A stretch of DNA of 64,000 nt from Phoebastria nigripes (lineage: Eukaryota; Chordata; Aves; Procellariiformes; Diomedeidae), in assembly GCA_035582835.1 (NCBI GenBank), contig JAYKAV010003066.1, forward strand, positions 1,608,122 to 1,672,121, in the 5' to 3' direction. Each line of letters opens with the position of its first letter. Position 1 is the first letter of the stretch. The position numbers were made by a program, and so were the translations under genes. Under the pieces are notes generated by a model that was given only the letters and a program-made list of their open reading frames with translations, was not told where the DNA came from and did not search any database. Below are positions 25,401 to 35,478 of this stretch, piece after piece.

Positions 25401-27899
25401 CACCTCCTGTTGAAATAGCTTCATTTAGTACAAACAACTGCATCCATACTGGAGCAATGAGTAAAATCTGACATGAACTTAAACTTCCTCATTTTTTTCT
25501 TTCAGGATCAATGCATACTTTACTGTCTAAATACAGCTGAAAAATGTCAGCAAGATGGACTGACAACTCAGGATAAATTACGTGTCAGCAGGGAAGACTC
25601 TCCTCTGATGAGGATACACTCACAGACAGTTCAGGTCCACACCATGGACCATGTCGCTTCAGGAACCCCAGTATGGTTTTGGAGACATTAAACATGTACA
25701 TGAGTACCTCTCTAAAACTAAGTGACTGGGGAATCTAGAAGCAATAGCATAAGGCATTTAAATTCTGGATTTAGGGAGACAAAGGTCTCATGCAAACCTA
25801 GCCCAAAGTAGTCAGAATTCAGATTGCATCCTCCTCCTCCTTATGTAGATCACCCTCCACAAAAGCTCCTCTGTTTTATTTATCAGCCCAAATACCTACT
25901 CCATCACAGATTTCCTGTGTGACTGTAACTACATATTAAAAGCTATGATGGATTTACTTCCATGGCTCATTTTCACTAAGTGGGTGCAAGTAAAAAAAAA
26001 TCTAATTATGCTTAAAAATCTGAGCCCTACCCACTGTGGGTTTCATTTTCCAACTGTAAATGCAAGCAATATCTTCCAACTTCTTAATATATTTTGTGAG
26101 AATAAATACACTGAAGATTGAGAAGCAGTCAGAAGATACTCTAACTTGCCTAAGAGATTTTTTTCCTTGAGAAGCTAACATGAGCAAAAAAACTTCTGAA
26201 CTTTGGAGAAAAAACACACACGCCAATCTCAAACTCCATCAGGATAGACGATGAAATTGTTTCTCACATGTACGTATTTGCGTTGTGCATTTGCACGTTT
26301 TAAATTATTAGGGGTATAGAATGATTTGACCTTGGGGCAAAGCTTGGATGTCATTCATCTACTGTGAACACAGTCATAAAATAGCACAGGTATTTTGTAT
26401 TCCTCTGCGCAGTCCATCAGTATTGCCTGCTGTGTTTCTAGATGGCAGCTAGTAAGAATTTTTCACTGGAGCTTGCAAGTCAAATGAGTCTTTAACAGCG
26501 TGACGGGAGGCTAACAAACGTTAGAGGAAAGGTTGCGACAGAGTTCTGCATGTCTCATCTCTCTGGCTGCTTGCGCACCTCGTCAGACAGCTCAGCTGGT
26601 TCTACCAAAATGCACTGGGATCGTCACATTTCCCCAGAAGGCTGAAAGGACCAAGTATCTTCACGCTGCCAGCGCGAGGGAGAATGGAACTCCCATCTCT
26701 GGCATTCCCAAAACTAAGCAAATAACCACCAACTCAACAAAATAGCTGGAAGTAGAAGCCATGAAAAATCTAGTCCAAAAGGGCTATGCAAATACCAACA
26801 CCCTCTTATCCTCTTTCTAAACATGCTAATTATTTTCTCTTCCCTCCAAAGCGGTGATGACTTCCAGGGTCTCTGCCTTTTCTAAGCTTTGGGTGAAGGA
26901 GTTAACGTCTTCCTGAGGAGGAAGGACTAGCTCCACATTTCCACCCAGTAAGGACAGAGGAGTAACATCTTACGGGTGCCAAAAGCTCTGCCTCGCAGTC
27001 CCTTCTCAGTGGGAAGGATCAGCCCCTCCAAAAGTATGCAGACTAATGGGGTAGTAAAGATTTCCTACTCCCAGCACAAGGGAATGCAGAAACTGCTGGC
27101 AGGCATCAAGACCAAGTGTTAAGCACTAAAATAGTCTCTTGAACTGATGAGGGATAGCACAGCCTGGGNACCACTCTTAGCTAACTGTGGCACTTGTTGT
27201 GAGTGATCTACATATCCATATACACATATCTAGACAGGTAGGAGTGAGAAACGTCTCTCTGTGTATGTACATTTATAAAAAATGTATGGATTTGGATATA
27301 TAAATAGGAACATATCCAAATCCTACACACTTAGATATGAAAATCAGAGAAAGGCAAATTTCTGCTGGAAGACAGAATTTAATTCTGAAACCATTAGTTT
27401 GGTGGGTTCCTTGCTTATGAAAATTACACTAAAAAACTGTGACACATAAAAGTGCCAAGAGAGATGATTACCTATGGATCGCAAATACAGGTACCCCAAA
27501 AATAAAGAGATACTTAAAGATCTGATCCCAAAAGACATTTGCGTGGCTCCATAATACTCTTTTTCAGAAAGTTTAAGGCTCACAGGATGATCACCCAGAA
27601 ACCACCCTGACGCATCTCAATAGTATTTCCCAACAAGAAAAATATGCTATTTTCATACATGTTTCTGGGAAGTCTTTTAAAAAGATTTTGGCTCAGAAGG
27701 AGATGCAATTGTATTCTTAAGTTTTCAAATTATAAAGACTGATTTCAGCATTTTAATGCCCTAGCACATATAACCAACAACATGAGCTCAGAGCTCTCAT
27801 TGCACTTACTTTTATACTGCCTTCTGTGCTTACAGCTTTGTTTCTACAGAAAATAGGTTAATTCTGTGGAAAAAAAAAAAAAAATTGCTCATGCTAAAT
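22451..27899. other. Intergenic DNA, no gene recognised
   Basis: No coding exon can be supported. The stretch contains an A-rich insertion flanked by a direct repeat (22666-22728), an AT-rich possible conserved non-coding segment at about 24.10-24.64 kb, and an isolated exon-like frame at 25487-25691 that follows a strong acceptor-like sequence. The rest is unremarkable. Confidence 0.55.
22666..22728. repeat. A-rich tract flanked by a perfect 23-bp direct repeat
   Basis: The unit beginning AAACCACTGAGTATATTACC and ending in AAA occurs at 22666-22688 and again at 22706-22728. Between the copies lies an A-rich AAAAATAAAAAAAATAAA-like spacer. It could be a target-site duplication around a nearly empty poly(A) insertion, or a simple 40-bp tandem duplication. 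Confidence 0.85.
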
Positions 27900-28025
27900 G
27901 AGTTACAGAATTACAGAATCTCTGATGCTGGAAAGGGCCTCTGGAGATCACCTACTCCAACCCCCCTGATAAAAGCAGGTTCAACTGGAGGGGGTTGCTC
28001 AGGGCCAGTGACACAGTTGCTCAGT
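27900..28025 (-). mobile_element. Short CR1 fragment, 3' end
   Basis: Reading the + strand, TTACAGAATCTCTGATGCTGG is followed by GGGCCTCTGGAGATCACC, TCCAACCCCCCTGATAAAAG and GTTGCTCAGGGCCAGTG. These are the standard landmarks of a reversed CR1 3' terminus, from a different subfamily than the 22 and 32 kb copies. Similarity fades after about 28025. An A run (about 27870-27884) lies just to its left. Confidence 0.8.
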
Positions 28026-28427
28026 GCCACAGTCCTTTCCCCAAAAGGGAAAGCCATGTTCTTCGAGCGCACCCTAGTGAAAATCCTGTTGAAGCCTTTT
28101 TTTCTGGTTTAAAATCCTGCAAGTATCTATACCTAGCTATCAGTGTTTTGCTGCCTTGATGCTAGGGTCTGGATTTTTGAAAATATATTTAGCAAACAAA
28201 ACAAGGAGAGGTAGATGCCTCAGTACGTTATAAAATCCAGTTAGGTAATTGACCTGTCTATGAATTACACTACGTTACTTTTTGCAGTGATACACTGAAT
28301 GTGAATTACACAAGTCTTCACAAAGGTCTTGAAAAATGAGTCATTTTTCTTTTGAGTATTTTCCTTTCTATATAGAGATGATGTTGTTGCTGTTATGGAA
28401 GAGGCTCATGTTTCCATAAGTTAAAAT

Positions 28428-30375
28428 CACAGAATCCTAGAATATCTCAAGTTGGAAGGGACCCATAAGGATCATCGAGTCCAACTCCCTGCTCCTCGCA
28501 GGACTACCTTAAACCATAAGACTAAGAGCATCGTCCAGATGTTCCTTGAACTCTGACAGGCTTGGTGCTGTGACCACTGCCCTGGGGAGCCTGTTCCAGT
28601 GACCGACGTCACCCTCTCTGTGAAGAACCTTTTCCTAATGTCCAATCTGAACTTCTCCTGACACAGCTCCATTCCATTTCCTCATGTCCTATCGCTGGTC
28701 ACCAGAGAGAGGAGATCAGCACCTCCCCCTCTACTGCCCGCCTTGAGGAAGGTGTAGCCTGTGATGAGGTCACCCCTCAGCCTTCTCTTCTCCAAGCTGA
28801 ACAAACCAAGTGACCTCAGCTGCTCCTCGTGAGTCTTGCCCTCGAGGCCTTTCATCATGTTGGTCATCCTCCTCTGGACACACTCTTAATAGTTTGATGT
28901 CCTTCTTACATTGAGGCGTCCAAAACTGCACACAGTACTCGAGGTCAGGCCACCCCAGTGCAGTGTAGAGTGGGACAATCACCTCCCTCAATTGGCTAGC
29001 TATACTGTGCTTGATGCACCCCAGGACACGGTTGGCCCTTTTGGCTGCTAGGACACACTGTTGACTCATATTCAACTTGCCATCAACCCAAACCCCCAGA
29101 TCTCTCTCCATGGGGCTGCTCTCCAGCCTCTCGTCCCCCAATTTGTACATATAACCAGGATTACCCCATCCCAGGTGCCGAATTGGTGATTGCCCAGCTC
29201 TCTAGTCTATCCAGATGTCTCTGTAAGGCCTCNCTACCTTCGAGGGGGTCCACAGCTCCTCCTAAATTAGTATCATTGGCAAACTTAATATACATTCAAT
29301 TCCTGCATCCAGATCATTTATAAAAACATTGAAGAGCACAGGCCCTAAAATTGAGCCCTGGGGAACCCCACTGGTGACTGGCCGCCAGCCTGATGTAACC
29401 CCACTTACTGTAACTCTCTGAGCCCAACCCATCAGCCAATTGCTCACCCAACGTATTACGGGCTTGTCTAGCTGTGTGCTGGATATTTTGTCCAGAAGGA
29501 TACTGTGAGAGACAATATCAAAAGCTTTGCTAAAATCAAAAAAAACCACATCTACTGGCTTTCCTTGGTCAACTAGATGGGTGACCTTGTCATAAAAGGA
29601 AATTAAGTTAGTTAAGCAGGACTTTTCCCTCGTGAATCCATGCTGGCTATGACCAATGACTGCGTTGTCTCTCAAGTGTTTTTCAGTAACTCCCAGAATA
29701 AACTTCTCCATAATTTTACCAGGCACTGAAGTGAGACTGACAGGCCTGTAATTATGAAGGTCTTCCTTCTTACCCTTCTTGAAAACTGGGACAACATTTG
29801 CCAGCTTCCAGTCGACTGGGACCTCTCCAGACTCCCAAGACCATTGAAAAATAATGGAGAGAGGTCCCACGATAACATCGGCCAGCTCTTTCAGTACCCT
29901 GGGATGAATCCCATCAGGCCACATAGATTTATGCACGTCCAGCTGGAGCAGCAAGTCTCGAACAAGTTCAGGGTTGGCTGGGAGTTTATCATCCCCCCAG
30001 TCAAGGTCTTCCAGCACAGGGCTCCAGGGGTCCCAGGGCCCATCATCGGTATTAAAGACAGAGGTGAAGGCGGCATTAAACGTCTCTGCTTTTCTATGTC
30101 CCTATTTGTGAGGTGACCGACCTCATCAAGCAACGGCCCAATGTTATCGCTGATACTCCTTTTGCTGTTAACATATTTTAAAAAGCCCTTTTTGTTGTCC
30201 TTCACAGCGCTGGCCAGCTTGAATTCTAATCGAGCTTTGGCCGCACAAATTTTCTNCCTATGGTGGCAAATAGCATCTCTGTAGTCCTCCTGTGTTGCCT
30301 GTCCTTGCTTCCAATGTCCATAGAGTCTTAATTTTTGAAGTCCAGTATATTCTCTACCTAATTTCACAATGCAAA
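28428..30375 (-). mobile_element. CR1 LINE, about 1.95 kb, inactive RT
   Basis: This is the longest CR1 copy in the window. From 5' to 3' on the minus strand it shows the linker with WKQGQATQEDYRDA and VNSKRSISDNIGPLL (about 30.37-30.07 kb). RT motifs follow: [57 protein letters not shown] and [20 protein letters not shown] (about 29.98-29.33 kb). Next come the thumb-like blocks [19 protein letters not shown] and [12 protein letters not shown], and the 3' end near 28430. The frame shifts just before the catalytic box, which reads FANDT instead of FADDT. Both changes rule out activity. It is 5' truncated at about 30375. Confidence 0.93.
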
Positions 30376-30972
30376 TGTAAGTATGTTTCTGTTACCAAAT
30401 ATGTAGGCNATGCTCTACTCTTAGCACTAGGAGATTAAGATAAAACCACTGAAGCATTCTGGCTGTGTCTTCTCCTAGCAAAGTAATTTTAAAGATATAG
30501 TTAAGAATAAATACACAAAATATCTATGGAAAGTATCCTAAGGAAAGGATCTGAAAAGGTAAAGGCTTCAGACTTNTAAAGGCCATAAATAATCTCGCAG
30601 TAGCACTTGCAGAAGGTACCATAACAATAAAGAGACCTTAATAAATGGTCTTGAAACCATTTCATCTGCAGGATAAACCTCTCTGACGTGTTCAATTAAA
30701 AAGCACATAGCTAAGATGAATACAGTGAGGCATATACAGTTTTATTTACTACCACCATTAATTCTCCATTTTCAGGAGATATTGTTAGCTGTTCCTTTAT
30801 AGTTCTTTGAACTGCATTTGACTGTCAGGCTGTGATGTGCNCTTGTGCGCTTACCTGGTATCTCATCTTTAGGCGAACTTAAACAAAACAGCTGTGGAAT
30901 TTCCCATACTTACAGATGACTCTCCACTGCTTAAATGAATATGAGGAAAAAAAGAAAAACCCAAGAGCTCTC

Positions 30973-31002
30973 TCATTTTGTGCTACATCATTTTGTGCTA
31001 CA
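30973..31002 (+). repeat. 15-bp tandem duplication
   Basis: TCATTTTGTGCTACA occurs twice head to tail without mismatch. Confidence 0.9.
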
Positions 31003-31816
31003 ACTGAACTAACAAAGTCCCTTTAAATGTCACCTGTTCCAAAGACCTGCGTGGGTGCCTGCACCAGTTTTGTTTTGCTCCGAGTCCTGCAGGGCCAACA
31101 CGTGCAGCTGAACATAAACCAATTCTGACCAAGACNCGTGGTATCCGTACTGTACTATTCATGGTTCCCAGCTGTCACAGCCCAGCACATCCTCTAATAC
31201 TGGCCAGGCACAGAGCTATCTAGGTCAAACAGTACTTAACCATCTCAGGCTTTGTCCTCAGCAAAGTGGCCACACTATAGACAGCTAAATCTGTCTTTTG
31301 ATGCAGTTTTGTAANGCTCATGAAAAGCTGTGCTTGAGCTAACTAACATCAGCGGCTGGGATAACCCACGCTGGGATAAGTGAGTGCTGACAGTACACAT
31401 CACTCAACTGTAATTACACTCTGCTGAAGATCACTTGACAGCACTTCCAAATCTACTGCTCGGTTCAAAAAACAGACTGGTTTTTTTTCATTCGGCCATT
31501 ACCTCCTTCAAAGAGGGTGTATCCCTTGTTTCTAATCAAACAGATGCAAATGGCCCAGTCAATGGTACAAAGCCAAACAGAAAATACAGTCTTTCATCAA
31601 GCTACGGTTTGCTCAGGAAGGAGCAATCAGACAGCAATCACAGTGCCTGGCCCTGGCCCATTTTCTTCTCTTGAAAGAAGAGTCAGTTATATGTTGACTG
31701 AGTGTGCGGGCTAAATGGGTGTCTCCTCTTAACCCTTCCCCCCTATGTCACAGCCTGCTGCACCTGTGGAGCTGGTTGAATTAGCAGTTTGACCCTTTCC
31801 TGGTCAATGAAGGGTT

Positions 31817-31844
31817 TATGTATCTCAGCATATGTATCTCAGCA
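31817..31844 (+). repeat. 14-bp tandem duplication
   Basis: TATGTATCTCAGCA occurs twice head to tail, followed by a further partial TAT. Confidence 0.88.
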
Positions 31845-31916
31845 TATATTCCTTCCCATTGCTACAGAATTGAAGGAAAACAGTCTTATACGATATGCAT
31901 CACTGGGTGAGTAAAA

Positions 31917-32113
31917 TAGAAGGCGAGGTCGGTCACTGGAACAGGCTCCCCAGGGCAGTGGTCACAGCACCAAGCCTGTCAGAGTTCAAGGAGCGTCTGG
32001 ATGACGCTCTTAAGTCTTACGGTTTAGTTTTAGGTAGTCCTGCGAGGAGCAGGGAGTTGGACTCGATGATCCTTATGGGTCCCTTCCAACTTGAGGTATT
32101 CTAGGATTCTATA
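31917..32113 (+). mobile_element. CR1 LINE 3' fragment, plus orientation
   Basis: The sequence reads GGTCACTGGAACAGGCTCCC, then a tail encoding RLPRAVVTAPSLSEFKERLD and ending TTGGACTCGATGATCCTTAT, TCCCTTCCAACTTGAGG and ATTCTAGGATTCTAT. It is the same subfamily as the 3' end of the minus-strand copy at 28.43 kb, so the two form an inverted pair about 3.3 kb apart. Only about 200 bp of the 3' end is present. Confidence 0.92.
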
Positions 32114-32202
32114 AGTACAGTGGTATATGACAAGTGTATCACAAGTCATATTGCCTTTCTGGCGCAGTATGCACAAATCACCTATTTTTTCCAATCAATA
32201 AA

Positions 32203-33087
32203 TCATAGAATCATAGAATCATAGAATCATTAAGGTTGGAAAAGACCTCTAAGATCATCAAGTCCAACCGTCAACCCAACACCACCAAGCCCCACTAAAC
32301 CATGTCCCTAAGCGCCTCATCTACACGTCTTTTAAATACCTCCAGGGATGGTGACTCCACCACTTCCCTGGGCAGCCTGTTCCAATGTTTAACCACTCTT
32401 TCAGTAAAGAAATTTTTCCTAATGTCCAATCTAAACCTCCCCTGGTGCAACTTGAGGCCATTTCCTCTCGTCCTATCNCTAGTTGCTTGGCAGAAGAGAC
32501 CAACACCCACCTCGCTGCAAAGGAGTTTTCAGGTAGCTGTACAGGGCAATAAGGTCTCCCCTGAGCCTCCTCTTCTCCAGACTGAACAGTCCCAGTTCCC
32601 TCAGCCGTTCCTCATAAGACTTGCTCTCCAGACNCTTCACCAGCTTCGTTGCCCTCCTCTGGACACGCTCCAGCACCTCAANGTCCTTCTTGTAGTGAGG
32701 GGCCCAAAACTGAACACAGTATTTGAGGTGCGGCCTCAGCAGTGCCAAGTACAGGGGCACAATCACTTCCCTACTCCTGCTGGCCACACTATTTCTGATA
32801 CAGGCCAGGATGCCATTGGCCTTCTTGGCCACCTGGGCACACTGCCGGCTCATATTCAGCCGGCTGTCTACCAGCACCCCCAGGTCCTTTTCCGNCAGGC
32901 AGCTTTCCAGCCACTCTTCCCCNAGCCTGTAGCGTTGCATGGGGTTGTTGTGGCCAAAGTGCAGGACCCGGCACTTGGCCTTGTTGAACCTCATACAGCT
33001 GGCCTCGGCCCATCGATCCAGCCTGTCCAGGTCCCTCTGCAGAGCCTTCCTACCCTCGAGCAGATCGACACTCCCGCCCAGCATGAC
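32203..33087 (-). mobile_element. CR1 LINE, about 0.9 kb 3' portion
   Basis: The + strand begins with three tandem AATCATAG units and CATTAAGGTTGGAAAAGACC, the reversed CR1 3' end. The minus strand encodes [74 protein letters not shown] and [20 protein letters not shown], in order. It is nearly identical to the 22.1 kb copy over their shared 330 bp. Five N calls fall inside it. Its 3' end faces the 3' end of the plus-strand CR1 only about 90 bp away. Confidence 0.95.
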
Positions 33088-33217
33088 TTAGGACATCTAA
33101 AGCAGATGCAAAACATTTCCATTTTTCAGATCAATGTGAAATCCTACTCCTTGTTTTTAATAACATGGGAGGGAGAGGAAGCAGAACGACAGAAACACTT
33201 AAGCAAAACCAATGTAT

Positions 33218-33223
33218 TTTATT
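33218..33223 (-). terminator. SEPTIN10: Candidate distal SEPTIN10 polyadenylation signal
   Basis: An AATAAA hexamer on the minus strand lies about 2.07 kb downstream of the last visible coding exon, just before the CR1 copy. It is the most distal such signal before the repeat cluster and is inferred only from position. Confidence 0.3.
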
Positions 33224-34554
33224 TCTATCAAGTTAGTATTTCATCTTTACAAAGTCGCACAAAACAACTCCAGAGAACTGCACCTCTTATAGTTTCTCAT
33301 TAGTTATCACGGCTACTGAAAATATAAAAAACATTTTAAACTTGTTTTAACCTGAAGCTCTTGTAGTTAGTGTTTGTGAAGTTCAGCCTCTGCTGTAATT
33401 GAACACCACAGTCACAAGCATCAAAAAGTTACAGGTACTTTCCATATTAAGTTAGTAATGTCAGATAAACTATCATGCAACAGTACAGCACTGCAAAAAT
33501 ATCTCAATAAATTTTGATTAGAAAGATCGTATCTGAAATTTAAGACAGTGTTTGTACATAAAAGCCTATAAACAAAAAGCTGTCAGCAAAATCAGTAAAT
33601 GGTTGAATTATGTCAACAGTTTTATTAAGTAATATTTAGTAGACTAATATACCATACCATATTAAAATAACTCTTTAGAAAGGTTATAGTGGATATATTC
33701 ACTGAATACTTTTGTGCTACAGCATTCATATTATGAATGGAACTGCTTCTGGCAGGGACATTTTCTTTGGTACAATGCATTTAAAATGAAAGCAAGTTGG
33801 CCACACGTATGTAAGGCAAGTGCGTATCAAGGCAGACTCGTAATAGAAAGCCTGTGATGGCAATGACAGTAATCGCCACACCGAATGTGTACAGATCATA
33901 CTTAAAAATTCTTCTTTTGCAGCATGCAGCAACAAGAGAGATTTTCCAAATCTTTTAGTAAGAAACTGCAACTCCTACACCTCCAAAAGCACACTGTGAA
34001 TCATTGCTTCCTCAGGAGAAATGATCAATATTGTTTCTTCTATCATCAGTATTATGTAAAGCTGGAACTGAAAAACAAAAGCAAGCATATAAACCATAAC
34101 ATGCTCTGAAGAAATGAAGCTAAAACAGAGAAAACAAATGTAAAAATTTTCTGAAGTTGAGAGTTACTCATAATAGTGCAGATAATGACTTCTGTTACCA
34201 AGAATTCCACTTTCATATATAATTCCAGAAAAAGGAGTCTAGGAAAAGGAACTCGGTAACATTACTTGAAATGCAACAAATTTTGGCAAAAACACAAGCA
34301 GGCTGCTAGCATAGATCCCAAAAATGTCAAAGCTGTCTTGATGATATTTGTGGAAATATGTGCACCCATCTAGCTTCTAGAGTTTTTCATAATCTAGCAG
34401 TTATGAATAATTTCTGTACCAAAAAATCTTGCTTTCAATTGCAGTAAGATATTAAACAACACAATGTTATCTGCAGTAAAGTGGTAACCTATCAGGAAAG
34501 GAAATTAATAAATTAATTGACTTCTCCTGGTTTTGGAGGAAAAAAATTTAATTC

Positions 34555-34606
34555 CATTTAATTGAATGTTTATACATGAACATTTAATTCAATGTTTATA
34601 TATGAA
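34555..34606 (+). repeat. 26-bp tandem duplication
   Basis: Units 34555-34580 and 34581-34606 both start CATTTAATT and end ATGAA. They differ at two positions. Confidence 0.88.
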
Positions 34607-34930
34607 GAAGTTGGGCATGTTATTCTGGAGACTACTTTTGAATACATTTCTGAAATTTCACAATTTATTTGAGCTTTTCTTTTGGGAGTGAAGAAGGAAA
34701 GAAGTGGGTGGGAGGGAAGAAAGTGAAATGTTTATCAGGTCATATTCCGCACTCGGTGTAATTTTACAGCCAATTTTATCAATCTCTCCTCTCAAAAATC
34801 TGTACTAGGAAGACACATCTAGTATTATGGGACAGCAGCAGTCAGACTGCTTCATAAAACTAACATATCCTACATTCAAAACCTGAGTGCTGCAATCAAA
34901 TACTATTTCTGGAATTCCCTGGGTGAATTT

Positions 34931-34968
34931 CTCTCCCTCTCTAACTTCTCCCTCTCCCTCTCGCTCTG
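34931..34968 (+). repeat. CTCTCC-type pyrimidine-rich simple repeat
   Basis: This is an imperfect CTCTCC/CTCTCG run of about 40 bases on the + strand, purine-rich on the SEPTIN10 strand. Confidence 0.75.
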
Positions 34969-35250
34969 TTCGTGAACATTCACAGTTTCTTCATCTCTGA
35001 CATCAAAGCACAGGAATTCAAGTCGAAAACCTTGGTTCCTTCATGGGGAAAAAAAAAGAAAAAAAAAGAAAGAATGCTCATAGAACATACAGCAATTACT
35101 CTAAAAGTAAATTTTAGAGCCAGTGATCCAAGCATGAGGGTATTTTACACAATTCTGTCTTCTTACCACATAACAGAATAGGAGCATGTTTGTATCTTTT
35201 CTAAAAGATTACTAAAATTTGTGTTATAAAAGTGATAGGTGAAGAATTTT

Positions 35251-35256
35251 TTTATT
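35251..35256 (-). terminator. SEPTIN10: Proximal polyadenylation signal for a short SEPTIN10 isoform
   Basis: The minus strand reads GCAGCAATAAAAAAATTC. This AATAAA lies about 28 bases beyond the in-frame TAA that overlaps the exon donor (35284-35286). A transcript that does not use that donor could therefore terminate translation and polyadenylate almost at once. Confidence 0.4.
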
Positions 35257-35287
35257 GCTGCCTCTGATGACTAGCATCAGCACTTAC

Positions 35288-35478
35288 TTTTTGCGGTCCT
35301 TGTCTCTCTTCAAACTAACAACAGGGGTAGAGACAGATGCTTGTGATTGGAGTAATTCAGCATTAGCTTTCTTCTCAATAAACACAGCTATTTCATCTTC
35401 TAGAACTTTTTTCTTTTTCTCTAATTTCAGTTTCACTTCTTGATGCATTAGCATACGATGTTCAAATTTAGTCTGTAC
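35288..35478 (-). CDS. SEPTIN10: SEPTIN10 exon: C-terminal coiled coil and tail
   Basis: The exon starts in phase 0 after a TTTAAACAG acceptor and encodes VQTKFEHRMLMHQEVKLKLE, a lysine/glutamate-rich coiled-coil stretch, then KKANAELLQSQ and a basic tail ending KRDKDRK. The coiled coil is the part through which SEPT6-group septins pair in filaments. The exon ends two bases into a codon, at AAAAA|GTAAGT. Splicing would complete the codon in a terminal exon that I did not find. Reading on instead gives KK and an immediate TAA at 35284-35286. Human SEPTIN10 has a similar DKDRKN-type end followed by a few residues, which fits either form. Confidence 0.93.

Larger units (their letters stand above)
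30376..31916. other. Intergenic DNA between CR1 copies
   Basis: No gene is recognised. Perfect short tandem duplications occur at 30973-31002 (15-bp unit TCATTTTGTGCTACA) and 31817-31844 (14-bp unit TATGTATCTCAGCA). A frame at 31435-31674 has no family motif. Confidence 0.6.
33088..35287 (-). other. SEPTIN10: SEPTIN10 3' flank, possible 3'UTR or terminal exon region
   Basis: The AT-rich, repeat-poor sequence lies downstream of the last visible SEPTIN10 exon. It carries minus-strand AATAAA hexamers at 35251-35256, 34664-34669, 33621-33626 and 33218-33223. If the donor after 35288 is spliced, a small terminal exon completing the C terminus should lie here, but I could not locate it. If the donor is not used, this is 3'UTR. 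A 26-bp tandem duplication and a pyrimidine-rich CTCTCC tract are the only repeats seen. Confidence 0.5.

Noticed and set aside
32302..33303. 333-codon open frame on the + strand, longest in the window
   Set aside because: It is the antisense shadow of the minus-strand CR1 copy and runs past its end by chance; the sense CR1 motifs are on the other strand.
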